Program-made: the position numbers and the translations under genes
In this document: positions 10,986-19,657 of the stretch, piece by piece
Layout: each line of letters opens with the position of its first letter
Numbering within the stretch: position 1 is the first letter of the stretch
Notes under the pieces: model-generated
The model's input: only the letters and a program-made list of their open reading frames with translations
Databases searched by the model: none
What the model was told of the DNA's origin: nothing
DNA from: Actinomycetes bacterium
GTDB lineage: Bacteria > Actinomycetota > Acidimicrobiia > Acidimicrobiales > RAAP-2
Length of the DNA: 57,223 nt
Assembly (NCBI GenBank): GCA_021810205.1
Contig: JAJZJC010000006.1
Location: 1-57,223, forward strand
Direction: 5' to 3'

Positions 10986-12500
10986 TCACCCGCCGAAGCG
11001 AGGGCGCCCGCCAGACGGGCGAGCGCCAGCTCGGTGGTCGGGCCCCAGCCCGGGACGCACAGGGAAGCTGGCGCGCACCGCGGTCCCCTGCCCGGGTGCG
11101 CTCTGGACGTCCAGCTGTCCGCCGAGCAGGTTGGCCCGCTCGGTCATGCCGACGATGCCCAGGTGCGCCCTCGAGTCGTCCTCGTCCGCGACGACGAACC
11201 CCACGCCGTCGTCGGCAACGCTCAGGCGCAGCAGGTCGGCCTCGAAGCAGAGCCGCACCTCCACGTGGCGCGCGGCGGCGTGGCGGACGGCATTTCGTAC
11301 TGCCTCTTGAGCGATGCGGAAGGCCCCGAGCTCTGCCTCGGGCCACAGCCGGCGTGCCTCCCCCTCGACGAGAAGCTCGACGACGAGCCCGCTGTCGTCT
11401 TCCACGTCTGCAAGGAAGCTGGCGAGCGTGGGCACGAGGCCGAACTGATCGAGTGCCGGCGGTCGCAGGTCTCTTGCGACGGAGCGAAGCCGGGTGGCAG
11501 CCTGGAGGGAGCGGACACGGGCGTCCTCGAGGCCCGCCGCAACGGCGGTGGGCACCCCCGCGGACGCACTGAGCGCCTCGAGCCTCCTCGCCAGATGCAA
11601 AAGCAACTGGAGCGGCTCGTCGTGGAGCTCGCGCGCGAGGCGGCGACGCTGCTCCTCTTCGGCAGCGACCATGAGCGACCGTCGCCACGCCGCGCGCCGC
11701 GCCTCGCTGCGCTCCTCGGTGACGTCGCCGAAGACGAGCTGTGCCGCCGCGCCGTCGGCGTCCGGCAGCTCTACGAGGTCGACCCGGTAGTCACGCCCGT
11801 CTCGCAGGGTGACGACCCGATCGTGCAGCATCTCGATCGTGTCGCCTTCTCCGACGAGTGCGCCGGCCGTCGCGCCGATCGCGCCGTCGCCGAACAGCGC
11901 CCTCGCGGCGGGGTTGGTAGCTCGCACCGACCCTCCGGCGTCGAGCACGAGGATCGGCGCTCGGTTCGCCTCGAAGAGCTGGCGATAGCCGGCTTCGGCG
12001 CGCAAGCGACCGAGCGTGGCGCGCTCGACACGCGCGTGCGACCGGCGCTCCGCCTCTATCCGCTGCCCGAAGAAGATGGCAACGGCGTCGACGAGCACCA
12101 GGTTCACGACATCGGAGGGGGCGTGCCCCTGGTCGTGAGGGAGCACGAGGTCGGGGAGCCACAGCACGGTCCCGAAGAAGGCGGTCGCCGCCGACCCGCT
12201 CAGCCCGAAGCGGACGGCGGCATACCCGACCGGCACGATCAGCAAGGCGACCGGGATGCCACCGGGAAAGGCGCCGGTCTCGATCGAGGAGTGAAGATCG
12301 GTGAGCAGGTGCGCCCCGGCGAGGAGGAGGACGACTGCTTGGATCGCCCAGAAGCGTCGGTCGACCAGCAGTGGGCGCAGCGAGCGACTCACGAGATCGG
12401 CGGGTCCGCCGGCGCGCTCGTCTGGGCTCTCGCCTGGGCTCTCGCCTGGACGTTCGCCGGGACCGACCCGAGCCGCGTCAGACGCCCGGCGTCTTGCCAT
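10986..12500 (-). CDS. Membrane-anchored NarL-type sensor histidine kinase with PAS domain
   Basis: 504 residues. N-terminus has a tandem PGES repeat and then about four membrane helices (FWAIQAVVLLLAGAHLL, IPVALLIVPVGYAAVRFGL, TAFFGTVLWLP, VNLVLVDAVAIFF). A PAS-like sensor region follows (LFEANRAPILVLDAGGSVRATNPAA), then the HisKA_3 dimerization helix with phospho-acceptor His (RRRLARELHDEPLQ) and an HATPase_c domain (RIAQEAVRNAVRHA, DDGVGF, GIVGMTERANLLGG). The ATG at 12500 lies inside the end of the response-regulator gene (23-bp overlap), so the pair is coupled. Its partner is encoded immediately upstream. Confidence 0.9.
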   Translation of the reverse strand: MARRRASDAARVGPGERPGESPGESPDERAGGPADLVSRSLRPLLVDRRFWAIQAVVLLLAGAHLLTDLHSSIETGAFPGGIPVALLIVPVGYAAVRFGLSGSAATAFFGTVLWLPDLVLPHDQGHAPSDVVNLVLVDAVAIFFGQRIEAERRSHARVERATLGRLRAEAGYRQLFEANRAPILVLDAGGSVRATNPAARALFGDGAIGATAGALVGEGDTIEMLHDRVVTLRDGRDYRVDLVELPDADGAAAQLVFGDVTEERSEARRAAWRRSLMVAAEEEQRRRLARELHDEPLQLLLHLARRLEALSASAGVPTAVAAGLEDARVRSLQAATRLRSVARDLRPPALDQFGLVPTLASFLADVEDDSGLVVELLVEGEARRLWPEAELGAFRIAQEAVRNAVRHAAARHVEVRLCFEADLLRLSVADDGVGFVVADEDDSRAHLGIVGMTERANLLGGQLDVQSAPGQGTAVRASFPVRPGLGPDHRAGARPSGGRPRFGG

Positions 12501-13221
12501 CGTCACGGCGCAGCGAGCCAGATCGCAGCGCGTACGCGATCGCCTCGGCGCGCGACGCGGCGCCGAGCTTCGCGAGGACGTTGGAGACATGCGACTCCAC
12601 GGTGCGCACCCCGAGACAGAGCTGCTTGGCGATCTCCTTGTTGGACCGACCCTCGGACAGCAAGGCGAGCACCTCTCCTTCCCTCGGCGTGAGGGCATCG
12701 GGGTCTCGGCGATCGGACAGCGGCGCTCGCCGCCTGCGGCTGAGCCTCGACGACACCGTCCCGTCGAGGACGAACATGCCGCCAGCCACGAGGCGGACGG
12801 CGTCGAGCAGCTCCTTGCCCGAGGCCGTCTTCAGCAGATAGCCCCCGACGCCGATCTGGAGTGCCTCCGCGACGTAGGCCTGGTCGTCGTAGGCGCTCAC
12901 CACGAGCACACGGGTGGGCAGCCGACGGCGCGCGAGGTCCCTCGCGAGCTCGAGCCCGCTCGCGCCCGGCAGGTTGATGTCGACGAGGGCCACGTCGGGG
13001 GCGAGCCGGTCGACGAGCGCGACGCCTTCTTCGGCGGTGCCGCACTCGCCCACCACGTGCAAGTCGGGCGCGGACTCGAGCAGCTGCGCCGTGCCTTCGC
13101 GCACGAGCGCATGGTCCTCGACGATGACGACGTCAACCGCGTCAGCTGCGCGGGCGTCGCGGCGCGCTTCACGGACGCGAGATCCCTCCGTGCCACCACT
13201 GAGCGGTTCGCCGCGTGGCAC
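12478..13221 (-). CDS. LuxR/NarL-family response regulator
   Basis: Receiver domain with VIVEDHALVREG, phospho-acceptor Asp in DVALVDINLPG, the switch S in VVSAYDD and Lys in LLKTASG; then LuxR-type HTH (LTPREGEVLALLSEGRSNKEIAKQLCLGVRTVESHVSNVL). Partner of the overlapping histidine kinase. The start is uncertain: GTG at 13221 gives 247 residues, longer than the usual 215; the reading frame stays open further upstream into a tandem repeat, which is probably not coding. Divergent from the Fe-S gene cluster at 13649, which it might regulate. Confidence 0.87.
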   Translation of the reverse strand: MPRGEPLSGGTEGSRVREARRDARAADAVDVVIVEDHALVREGTAQLLESAPDLHVVGECGTAEEGVALVDRLAPDVALVDINLPGASGLELARDLARRRLPTRVLVVSAYDDQAYVAEALQIGVGGYLLKTASGKELLDAVRLVAGGMFVLDGTVSSRLSRRRRAPLSDRRDPDALTPREGEVLALLSEGRSNKEIAKQLCLGVRTVESHVSNVLAKLGAASRAEAIAYALRSGSLRRDDGKTPGV

Positions 13222-13380
13222 CGTGGGAGCACGGAGGGGGACTCCGGGTACCCGGTCTCGCTCGACAAGCCCACGCGTCTGCCCTGGGATCGTTTCTCGG
13301 GGTGTGCGTGACGCTCGCGGGGACGGGCTCACCGTTCGCCGTCCTCGTCCACGGCGCCATCTTCGACCTCGCCGGCATGC

Positions 13381-13461
13381 GGGGCTACCAGGGCATACGG
13401 GGCTACCAGGGCAGGGGCTACCAGGGCATACGGGGCTACCAGGGCATACGGGGCTACCAGG
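13381..13461. repeat. 18-bp tandem repeat in a divergent intergenic region
   Basis: Five copies of GGGGCTACCAGGGCATAC; the second is shortened to 15 bp and the last to 12. It lies between the response regulator and the Fe-S operon. The flank 13222-13380 and 13462-13580 holds no gene that I can support; a small Ser-coding CTTCCAG repeat occurs near 13520-13545. Confidence 0.88.
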
Positions 13462-13584
13462 TGACGAGGGCCGCACCCGGCGTCGGCACGCCCTGGTGCC
13501 AGGAGAACCTTCTCGGCTCCTCCAGTTCTTCCAGCTCTTCCAGCCGTGGAGCGGACGTCCATGCGACGAAGTCTACTTACTGAC

Positions 13585-13613
13585 TTGACGTAGTGTTCAA
13601 ACGTGGTTAAATA
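13585..13613 (+). promoter_or_regulatory. Promoter of the membrane Fe-S protein operon, with overlapping inverted repeat
   Basis: TTGACG, a 17-bp spacer, then TAAATA: the best sigma-70 type match in the window, 36 bp before the ATG at 13649 and followed by GGAGG. The local sequence is AT-rich, unlike its surroundings. The -35 box is one arm of TTGA-N8-TCAA (13585-13600), a possible operator for the Rrf2 regulator encoded at the end of the operon; the spacing is two longer than an FNR site. Confidence 0.72.
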
Positions 13614-13648
13614 AAAGTCAACTGTTGTGCTATAGGTAGGAGGGGCCG

Positions 13649-15274
13649 ATGGCCATCGACCTGCAAGACCGCAATGGCGCTGACGGCGCTGACGGCGCTG
13701 ACGGCGCTCCTGGCACCGTACGTGCCGCCGGCGCTCCTGGCACCGCCGGCGTCCCCGCCGACCCGGTGTCGGCGGCAGTGCGGCTCGGCCCGCCCAGACG
13801 AGCCGGGATCGAGGAGCGGTTCGCAGCCACGGACCCCGAGCCAGGGCTCGAGATCACGCGCAACCCGCGTGTCGCACGGCTCGTGCGGAACCGCTTGTTC
13901 CAATTCCTCCTCATCCTGCCCAACCAGATCGTCTTTTGGACCGTGATCTTCGTCGGCGTCTTGGGCACCGCGATCCCCGGTCTGAACTTCGGCGCCGCGA
14001 TCACCTGGTACGTCTGGTTCTGCCTCGTGTTCGTCATGATGGTGGTGGTCGGCCGGGCGTGGTGCGCCATGTGCCCCTTCGGCGGGTTTGCCGAGTGGAT
14101 CCAGCGACGCAGCTTCTGGCGCCGGACGCAGAAGACCCTCGGCCTCGGCCGCAAGTTCCCCGAACCCCTCGCGCGCCTCGGGTTCTTGATCCCGGTCGTG
14201 AGCTTCCTCGTGCTCACCTGGATCGAGGAGTTCTTCAACATCGCCGGTCCGGGCAACCCGGCCGACACCTCGTGGATGGTCGTGGGGATCGTCTCGTCCG
14301 CGCTCATCTTCTTCTTGGTCTTCGAACGGCGGACGTTCTGCCGCTACGTCTGCCCGCTCTCCACCTTGATCGGCACCGTCGGGTCCATGGGCTCGGTGGC
14401 GGGGTTCCGCACCAAGGACCGCGAGGTGTGCCTGTCGTGCCAGACGAAGGACTGCATGCGCGGCGGCGAGCACGGCTACGGCTGCCCGTGGTACACGTGG
14501 CCGGGGAGCGCGGACTCGAACCTTTCGTGTGGGCTGTGCTCGGAGTGCTTCAAGGCCTGCCCCGAGGGCAACGTGGGACTGTTCCTCCAGCGCCCGCTCA
14601 CGTCGGTGGTCGCCCCGCGCCGCCGCCGGGCAGACGTCGCGTGGGGCATCGCCCTTTTGTGGGGGCTCGTCCTCTTCCAGCAGATCAATGCCACCAGCGG
14701 CTACTTCGTCGTGGACAGCTGGTTGAACCGCTTCACGCTGGTGCCCCACTACCCGAACCCGATCGACTACCTCGGCATCATCGCCATCCTCGGTCTGATG
14801 ACCGCGGGGGTCGCCTGGCTGATCTCCCGTGGCCTCGGCCGCCGGGACGTCGCCGAGACCTATCGAGACAGCTTCGTCGACCGGACGTCCAGGTTCCGGG
14901 CGTTCTTCGTGCCCATGGCATACGGGCTCATCCCGGTCGTGGGTGCCGACTACTTCGCCCGCCAGCTGCCGAAGTTCTTCAAGCACTCTGCTCGAGTGGT
15001 GCCCGCCGTCGCGCACATCGCCGGGTACATGTCGGCGAGGTCGTCGATCTACGGCTTCCACATCCTGTCCGACGGGGGGATCGTCTTCGTCCAGGTCGCG
15101 ATCATCATCGCCGGCACCGCGGCATCGGTGTGGACCATGTGGCGGATCACCGGTCGGGAGCTGCTGCCGATCAGCCGGAACGCCATCGGCATCCGGATCG
15201 CGACGCTCGGCGTCGTCCTGTCATGCGGGGCTGCGGCGAGCGTGCTCTACGTCCTCATGCACGCGGCGAGCTGA
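13649..15274 (+). CDS. NapH/CcoG/NosR-like polytopic membrane iron-sulfur protein
   Basis: 541 residues. After a hydrophilic N-terminus with a collagen-like GADGADGADGAPGT stretch come about two membrane helices, CAMCPFGG, more helices, CRYVCPLS, then two ferredoxin-like cysteine clusters (CLSCQTKDC and CGLCSECFKACPEGN), and four or five further helices. Paired CxxxCP motifs in membrane loops plus 4Fe-4S clusters are typical of NapH, NosR and CcoG, which pass electrons across or along the membrane. It is the first gene of an operon with a soluble ferredoxin/flavin/flavodoxin protein, so an electron-transfer role is likely. No nitrate, nitrous-oxide or cytochrome-oxidase gene is nearby, so the final acceptor is unknown. 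Confidence 0.87.
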   Translation: MAIDLQDRNGADGADGADGAPGTVRAAGAPGTAGVPADPVSAAVRLGPPRRAGIEERFAATDPEPGLEITRNPRVARLVRNRLFQFLLILPNQIVFWTVIFVGVLGTAIPGLNFGAAITWYVWFCLVFVMMVVVGRAWCAMCPFGGFAEWIQRRSFWRRTQKTLGLGRKFPEPLARLGFLIPVVSFLVLTWIEEFFNIAGPGNPADTSWMVVGIVSSALIFFLVFERRTFCRYVCPLSTLIGTVGSMGSVAGFRTKDREVCLSCQTKDCMRGGEHGYGCPWYTWPGSADSNLSCGLCSECFKACPEGNVGLFLQRPLTSVVAPRRRRADVAWGIALLWGLVLFQQINATSGYFVVDSWLNRFTLVPHYPNPIDYLGIIAILGLMTAGVAWLISRGLGRRDVAETYRDSFVDRTSRFRAFFVPMAYGLIPVVGADYFARQLPKFFKHSARVVPAVAHIAGYMSARSSIYGFHILSDGGIVFVQVAIIIAGTAASVWTMWRITGRELLPISRNAIGIRIATLGVVLSCGAAASVLYVLMHAAS

Positions 15275-15303
15275 CGAGCCGCCGGACCAACGGGAGGAAC
15301 CTC

Positions 15304-17616
15304 ATGGCCATCACGATGCCCGACAAGGACGCAATCGACATCGACGCGCACGAGGCCGACCGACCTCACGTCCACGTCGTCGTAGACCGCTGCGCGGGCT
15401 GCCAGGAGTGCGTCATCCGCTGCCCGGTCGACGCGCTCGACATGGACCCCCGGCGCTGGGTGGCGGTTGCCGACGACGAGCGCTGCGTCGGGTGCCGCCA
15501 GTGCGTGCGCACGTGCCCGTTCAGCGCGATCGTCGTGACGGGCCCGGCGCTCGCAGGGACCCGGGCGACCACCGAGGTCGTGCATCCCGAGCCGCTGTTC
15601 GCCGACGTCGGCGAGGTCCGCCGTGGCCTCCACAGCTGGGAGCAGGCGCTGGCCGAGGCGCAGCGCTGCCTCTCGTGCCCCGACCCGACGTGCGTGCGGG
15701 GATGCCCGGCACACAACGACATTCCCGGGTTCATCGCGGCCATCGCGCAGCAGGATCTCACAACGGCCCACGGCATCCTTCGCCGGACCTCGGTGCTGCC
15801 CGACATCTGCTCTCGCGTGTGCAACCAGTCCGCCCAGTGCGAAGGTGCGTGCACGTGGTCCCTCGCAGGTGAGGCGCCCGTCGCCATCGGACAGCTCGAG
15901 CGCTTCGTGACCGAGATGCGCGCGGTGCCCCCGCCCGAGCGGAGCGAGCCCATCGACCTCTCGGTGGCCGTCGTGGGCGCTGGTCCCGGAGGCATCGGTG
16001 CCGCGTGGGCTCTCGCCGAGGCGGGCGCGTCGGTCACCGTCTACGAGAAGGACCCGGTGCCGGCGGGGCTGCTCGGCTGGGGCATCCCCGACTTCACGCT
16101 CCCCGAGGCCGTGGCGAACCGGCCATGGCGTCAGCTCCAAGAGGCCGGCGTGGACCTGCGCTGCGGCGTCGAGGTCGACGCGGCGGGACTCGACCGCCTG
16201 CTCGCGGCGCACGACGCCGTCATCGTGGCAACCGGCGCGAGCGTCCCGGTGCGCCTGCCGATCCCCGGTGCCGATCTCGATGGCGTCACGGACGCCACGA
16301 CCTTCCTCAAGACGGCACGTCGCGCGTTCGAGCACGAGGACGGCATCCCGGCGTGGCTGTCGGAAATGGGTCTCGACGCATCCGGTGCGGACGAGACCGG
16401 TGCGGACGAGACCGGTGCGGACGCGTCCGGTGCGAACGCGTCCGGCCGCAGGCCGCACGTCCTCGTGCTCGGCGCGGGCAACACCGCCATGGACGTCGCC
16501 CGGACCGCACGTCGGCTGGGGCTCGACGCCACGTGCGTCGACTGGTTGGACGAGCGCTTCTCGTTGGCTCGGCCCGACGAGCTGACGGAAGCCCGAGAGG
16601 AGGGCGTCTCCGTCCGCTTCGCCAGGACGGTGTCGCGTCTAGAAGGCGACGGTGGACGCGTCCGGCGCGCGTGGTTGACGCCGACCCGCCAAGAGCGTCG
16701 CGACCGCCCCCCGACGGTTCTCCACGACGTGGCAGCCGAGGGCGCCACCGTCGACCTCGTCGTCATGGCAATGGGGTACCGGGCCGACCCCGCAGTCGCC
16801 GCGGCGCTGCCTGGCACGCCCGTGCGCCGCGAGGCACACGGGCTTGCGGACCGGCACTGGACCGCGTCGGGCGTCCTTCACAATCCGGCCTCGGCGTTCG
16901 CCTACCACAACCCGGTCGGCACGCTCGCGCTCGGCCGGGAGGTGGGGCTGGAGGCGGCATCGCTCCCCGTTCGCGAGCGCCTCTGGGTGATCGGCGACGC
17001 GCTGGTGGGGCCGGCCACGGTCGTCGAAGCCATGGCGCAGGGCCGCAGGGCTGCCGCGACCGTGCTCGCAGCGCGCCCCGCGCGACCAGGCCATCAGGTC
17101 CCCGGACGCTCCCGCAGGGCACTCGTGTGCTACGCGAGCGAAGGCGGTCGAACCGCCGCAGTCGCGCGCAGGATCGCAGAAGAGCTGACCGACAAGGGAC
17201 TGCGCGTCCGGGTCCTTCCGATCGAGCGCGTCGGGGCGCCGGAGATCGCATCCGCCGATCTCCTCGTCATCGGCACCTGGGTGAAGGGGTTCGTGGTCGC
17301 CAAGGTGGGGCCGCCGCCCGAAGTGCGCGCGTGGCTGGACGGGCTCCCACGGCTCGGTGGCATGCCCGTGGCACTGTTCTGCACCTATGGAGTGGATCCA
17401 CGCTCGACGCTCGGAGACATGGCCGGCGCTTTGGAGCGCCGCGGTGCCCGGGTGGTCGCCACCTCCGCCCTGCGGCGGGGGGGGAACCCGGTGGCATCGG
17501 TCGCCCTCGCGCGGCGCACCCTCGCCGGCGTCAGGGAGCTCGAGGCGGCGGCGGCTGGCGCCACAGTGCCAGCGTCGCCACCGCCAGGGCACGGTAGCCT
17601 TAAGGTCTTGCCATGA
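15304..17616 (+). CDS. Ferredoxin - GltD-like flavin oxidoreductase - flavodoxin triple fusion
   Basis: 770 residues, ATG at 15304 after GGGAGG. Order: residues about 22-75, two 4Fe-4S clusters (CAGCQECVIRCP, CVGCRQCVRTCP); about 105-205, the GltD/PreT N-terminal cysteine domain (CLSCPDPTCVRGCP, ICSRVCNQ, CEGAC); about 215-600, two-nucleotide-binding oxidoreductase with FAD site VVGAGPGGIGAAWA and NAD(P) site VLGAGNTAMDVA; about 604-755, flavodoxin-like domain (RALVCYASEGGRTAAVARRIAEEL, LLVIGTWVKGF). A 15-bp tandem repeat (16384-16443) adds GADETGADETGADAS between the FAD and NAD(P) parts. It should shuttle electrons between NAD(P)H, clusters and FMN, with the membrane protein encoded 30 bp upstream as partner. 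The three-part fusion is unusual. Confidence 0.88.
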   Translation: MAITMPDKDAIDIDAHEADRPHVHVVVDRCAGCQECVIRCPVDALDMDPRRWVAVADDERCVGCRQCVRTCPFSAIVVTGPALAGTRATTEVVHPEPLFADVGEVRRGLHSWEQALAEAQRCLSCPDPTCVRGCPAHNDIPGFIAAIAQQDLTTAHGILRRTSVLPDICSRVCNQSAQCEGACTWSLAGEAPVAIGQLERFVTEMRAVPPPERSEPIDLSVAVVGAGPGGIGAAWALAEAGASVTVYEKDPVPAGLLGWGIPDFTLPEAVANRPWRQLQEAGVDLRCGVEVDAAGLDRLLAAHDAVIVATGASVPVRLPIPGADLDGVTDATTFLKTARRAFEHEDGIPAWLSEMGLDASGADETGADETGADASGANASGRRPHVLVLGAGNTAMDVARTARRLGLDATCVDWLDERFSLARPDELTEAREEGVSVRFARTVSRLEGDGGRVRRAWLTPTRQERRDRPPTVLHDVAAEGATVDLVVMAMGYRADPAVAAALPGTPVRREAHGLADRHWTASGVLHNPASAFAYHNPVGTLALGREVGLEAASLPVRERLWVIGDALVGPATVVEAMAQGRRAAATVLAARPARPGHQVPGRSRRALVCYASEGGRTAAVARRIAEELTDKGLRVRVLPIERVGAPEIASADLLVIGTWVKGFVVAKVGPPPEVRAWLDGLPRLGGMPVALFCTYGVDPRSTLGDMAGALERRGARVVATSALRRGGNPVASVALARRTLAGVRELEAAAAGATVPASPPPGHGSLKVLP

Positions 17617-18572
17617 ACATGACGCTGTCCAAGCGCGGTGACTACGTCATGCGGTCCGCGATTGCCCTCGCCCGCGCGTACGACGGTGGCAAACAGCGCA
17701 AGATCCGAGAGGTGGTCGCGGACACCGAGGTGCCACGCACCTTCGCGTCGCAGATCCTCGCGGACCTCGTGCGCGCCGGCCTCGCGACGTCCCGAGCGGG
17801 ACGTGACGGCGGGTACCGCCTGTCGAGACCGCCCGAGAACATCAACGTCTTGGAGGTCGTCGAGGCTGCCGAGGGCCCCCTGCGCGCCGAGCGATGCGCG
17901 CTCGGTGACGGGCCGTGTCGATGGGAAGCCGTCTGCCCGCTCCACGAGACCTGGACTCAGGCGACGACTCGGCTGGCCGAGCTCTTGGCGGGGACCACCC
18001 TCGCCGAAGTGGCAGCGCGCGACGCGGCGATCGAGGCAGGCGGCTACGCCGTGCCGCCCGACGCCCACCGGTCCCACTCGCGCACGGTCGAGCTGTCCGA
18101 CCTCGTCCATGTCGAGCTACCGGCCACCGCCGTCCACGACGCCCTCGGTGTCCATCGCAACTGGAGCGCCGCGCTCGGCGCCACGGTGCACGACGTGGGC
18201 ATGCTCGATGCCGCGACATCCCCGCCCGCACCGCTCGTCGCGGACTGCTCCATCGATCAGGTCACGCCAGACGGCACGTCGACCCCGAGGGCATACCTGC
18301 TCGCCTGGCGCCTCTCGGAGCCCGGTGGCCGAAGCCACTTCGAAGGCGAGCTGCACGTGGAAGCGGTCGACGCAGAACGCTGCGAGCTGTCGGTCTCCGG
18401 TGCGTGGCACCAAGTGGCCGACGACGCCACGTCCCCAGGGGCGGGCTCGTTCGACACCCGAGCACGCCGGGTGCTACGCGGCGTGCTCCGCCGCGTCGCC
18501 CGGGAGGTCGAAGAAGGTGCCTCTCGGCCTGCCGCCCGCCCACCCCGCGGGCGCTCTGCAGTCGCCGGCTGA
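17613..18572 (+). CDS. Rrf2-family iron-sulfur transcriptional regulator with long C-terminal domain
   Basis: 319 residues; starts inside the stop of the previous gene (ATGA overlap), so it belongs to the same operon. Residues 1-about 140 are an Rrf2 winged helix: MTLSKRGDYVMRSAIALA, RTFASQILADLVRAGL, GRDGGYRLSRP, then C-x6-C-x5-C (C-ALGDGP-C-RWEAV-C), the cluster-binding spacing of NsrR/IscR relatives. Residues about 160-310 are an extra domain not found in ordinary 150-residue Rrf2 proteins; its pattern (SDLVHVELPATAVHDAL, then alternating strands and a final helix) suggests an SRPBCC/START-like fold, an inference. It likely senses redox or NO and controls this operon. Confidence 0.82.
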   Translation: MNMTLSKRGDYVMRSAIALARAYDGGKQRKIREVVADTEVPRTFASQILADLVRAGLATSRAGRDGGYRLSRPPENINVLEVVEAAEGPLRAERCALGDGPCRWEAVCPLHETWTQATTRLAELLAGTTLAEVAARDAAIEAGGYAVPPDAHRSHSRTVELSDLVHVELPATAVHDALGVHRNWSAALGATVHDVGMLDAATSPPAPLVADCSIDQVTPDGTSTPRAYLLAWRLSEPGGRSHFEGELHVEAVDAERCELSVSGAWHQVADDATSPGAGSFDTRARRVLRGVLRRVAREVEEGASRPAARPPRGRSAVAG

Positions 18573-18721
18573 GAGAACCGAGGCGGTGCATGGGCGATCA
18601 CCAGATCGCGTCCAGCAGTGCGGTGAACGCATCTCACGTGCGCACGAGGCGGCTACAGCGCTCAGCGAACAGGCTGAAGAACGTCGACACGAACCAGTCA
18701 AGAACCAGGTAGGGGGGCACA

Positions 18722-19420
18722 GTGGTAGCGATCGCCCGGATAGCACACGACACAGCACCGCGGCCTCGCCGGTCGCCTCGCCAGCGCCGCGCGGTGGCAA
18801 CCAGGCAGCGGGTGTACGAGGCGGCGATGAGCGAGTACGCGCGGGTCGGCATCGACGCGGCGCGCGTGGAGGACATCGTCGAGGCGGCAGGCGTCAGCTG
18901 GGGCACCTTCTTCCACTACTTCTCGACGAAGGAGGACGTACTGCTCGAAGCAGCCGCCGCGGTGTGCAAGGCATTCGCGGGCACGGCGACGGCCGGCATC
19001 GATGCCGGAGAGGACACGGCGAGCGTCCTGCGCGCAGCGTTCACGTCGCTCTTCGAGTCCGCGCGTGAGCACGCGGAGCCCATACCGCTGCGCACTGCGC
19101 TCCTGCGACAGGTCGTCGACCATCCCGGGCGGCTCAGCGCCTACCTCGGCGACGAGATCCCGCCGCCGGTGCAGGTCGTCGCAGACGTGATCTCCGTCGG
19201 GCAAGAGCGTGGGGAGCTCCGATCCGACGAATCGGCAGTGTCGCTTGCCGTCGTGCTACTTCACGCCGTGCTGTTCTCGACGCGTCGTGGTACCACCCTT
19301 GGACGGCCCGCCGGGATATCACCCCTCGGGAACCTCGCCTTGGAGGTGGTCCTGCGCGGCATGCGGTTCGACGGCGAAGCGCCGCCGGCCCGGGCGGTCG
19401 CCGACGTCATCGGCGGATGA
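18722..19420 (+). CDS. TetR-family transcriptional regulator
   Basis: 232 residues with a GTG start behind GGGGGG. TetR N-terminal HTH at about 22-70: RQRVYEAAMSEYARVGIDAARVEDIVEAAGVSWGTFFHYFSTKEDVL. The helical C-terminal half is variable and names no ligand. The gap 18573-18721 before it shows no firm promoter. Convergent with a small ORF and the MFS gene that follow on the minus strand; the MFS gene could be its target, but they are not divergent so this is weak. Confidence 0.9.
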   Translation: MVAIARIAHDTAPRPRRSPRQRRAVATRQRVYEAAMSEYARVGIDAARVEDIVEAAGVSWGTFFHYFSTKEDVLLEAAAAVCKAFAGTATAGIDAGEDTASVLRAAFTSLFESAREHAEPIPLRTALLRQVVDHPGRLSAYLGDEIPPPVQVVADVISVGQERGELRSDESAVSLAVVLLHAVLFSTRRGTTLGRPAGISPLGNLALEVVLRGMRFDGEAPPARAVADVIGG

Positions 19421-19628
19421 CCGTGTAGCCGTCGATCTCGCCACCTCGGTCCGACGCTGGCCGAGGCGGCGCCCCGCGTCCGAGCTGGTCCTGTCTCGCC
19501 TCCGAGATCCACTGGTCGTGCTGGTACTTGTGGTTGATGAGCACGACGAGCAGGTGACCGGCGACGATGCGGAGCTGGTTCGGCGCCCCCACGCGGCCGT
19601 GGTCGATGTCGTGGATGCGGACCTGCAC
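19407..19628 (-). CDS. Small hypothetical protein, 73 residues
   Basis: From a GTG at 19628 to a TGA that overlaps the end of the convergent TetR gene by 14 bp. The product contains a hydrophobic stretch RIVAGHLLVVLINHKYQ followed by HDQWISEARQDQ, a protein-like composition unlike the Arg/Pro/Ser-rich shadow frames here. It follows the MFS gene by about 30 bp on the same strand. No family recognised and no strong ribosome site. Confidence 0.38.
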   Translation of the reverse strand: MQVRIHDIDHGRVGAPNQLRIVAGHLLVVLINHKYQHDQWISEARQDQLGRGAPPRPASDRGGEIDGYTVIRR

Positions 19629-19657
19629 CCGTTCGGCGACTGCGCCACGGCATCGGA

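Noticed and set aside
8671-11310. Plus-strand open frame of 879 codons
   Set aside because: Arg/Gln/Glu-rich shadow antisense to the MFS transporter and histidine kinase; no domain, no promoter.
13936-15303. Plus-strand extension of the ferredoxin-GltD fusion to 1226 codons
   Set aside because: Overlaps the membrane Fe-S protein in another frame; the true start has GGGAGG at 15304.
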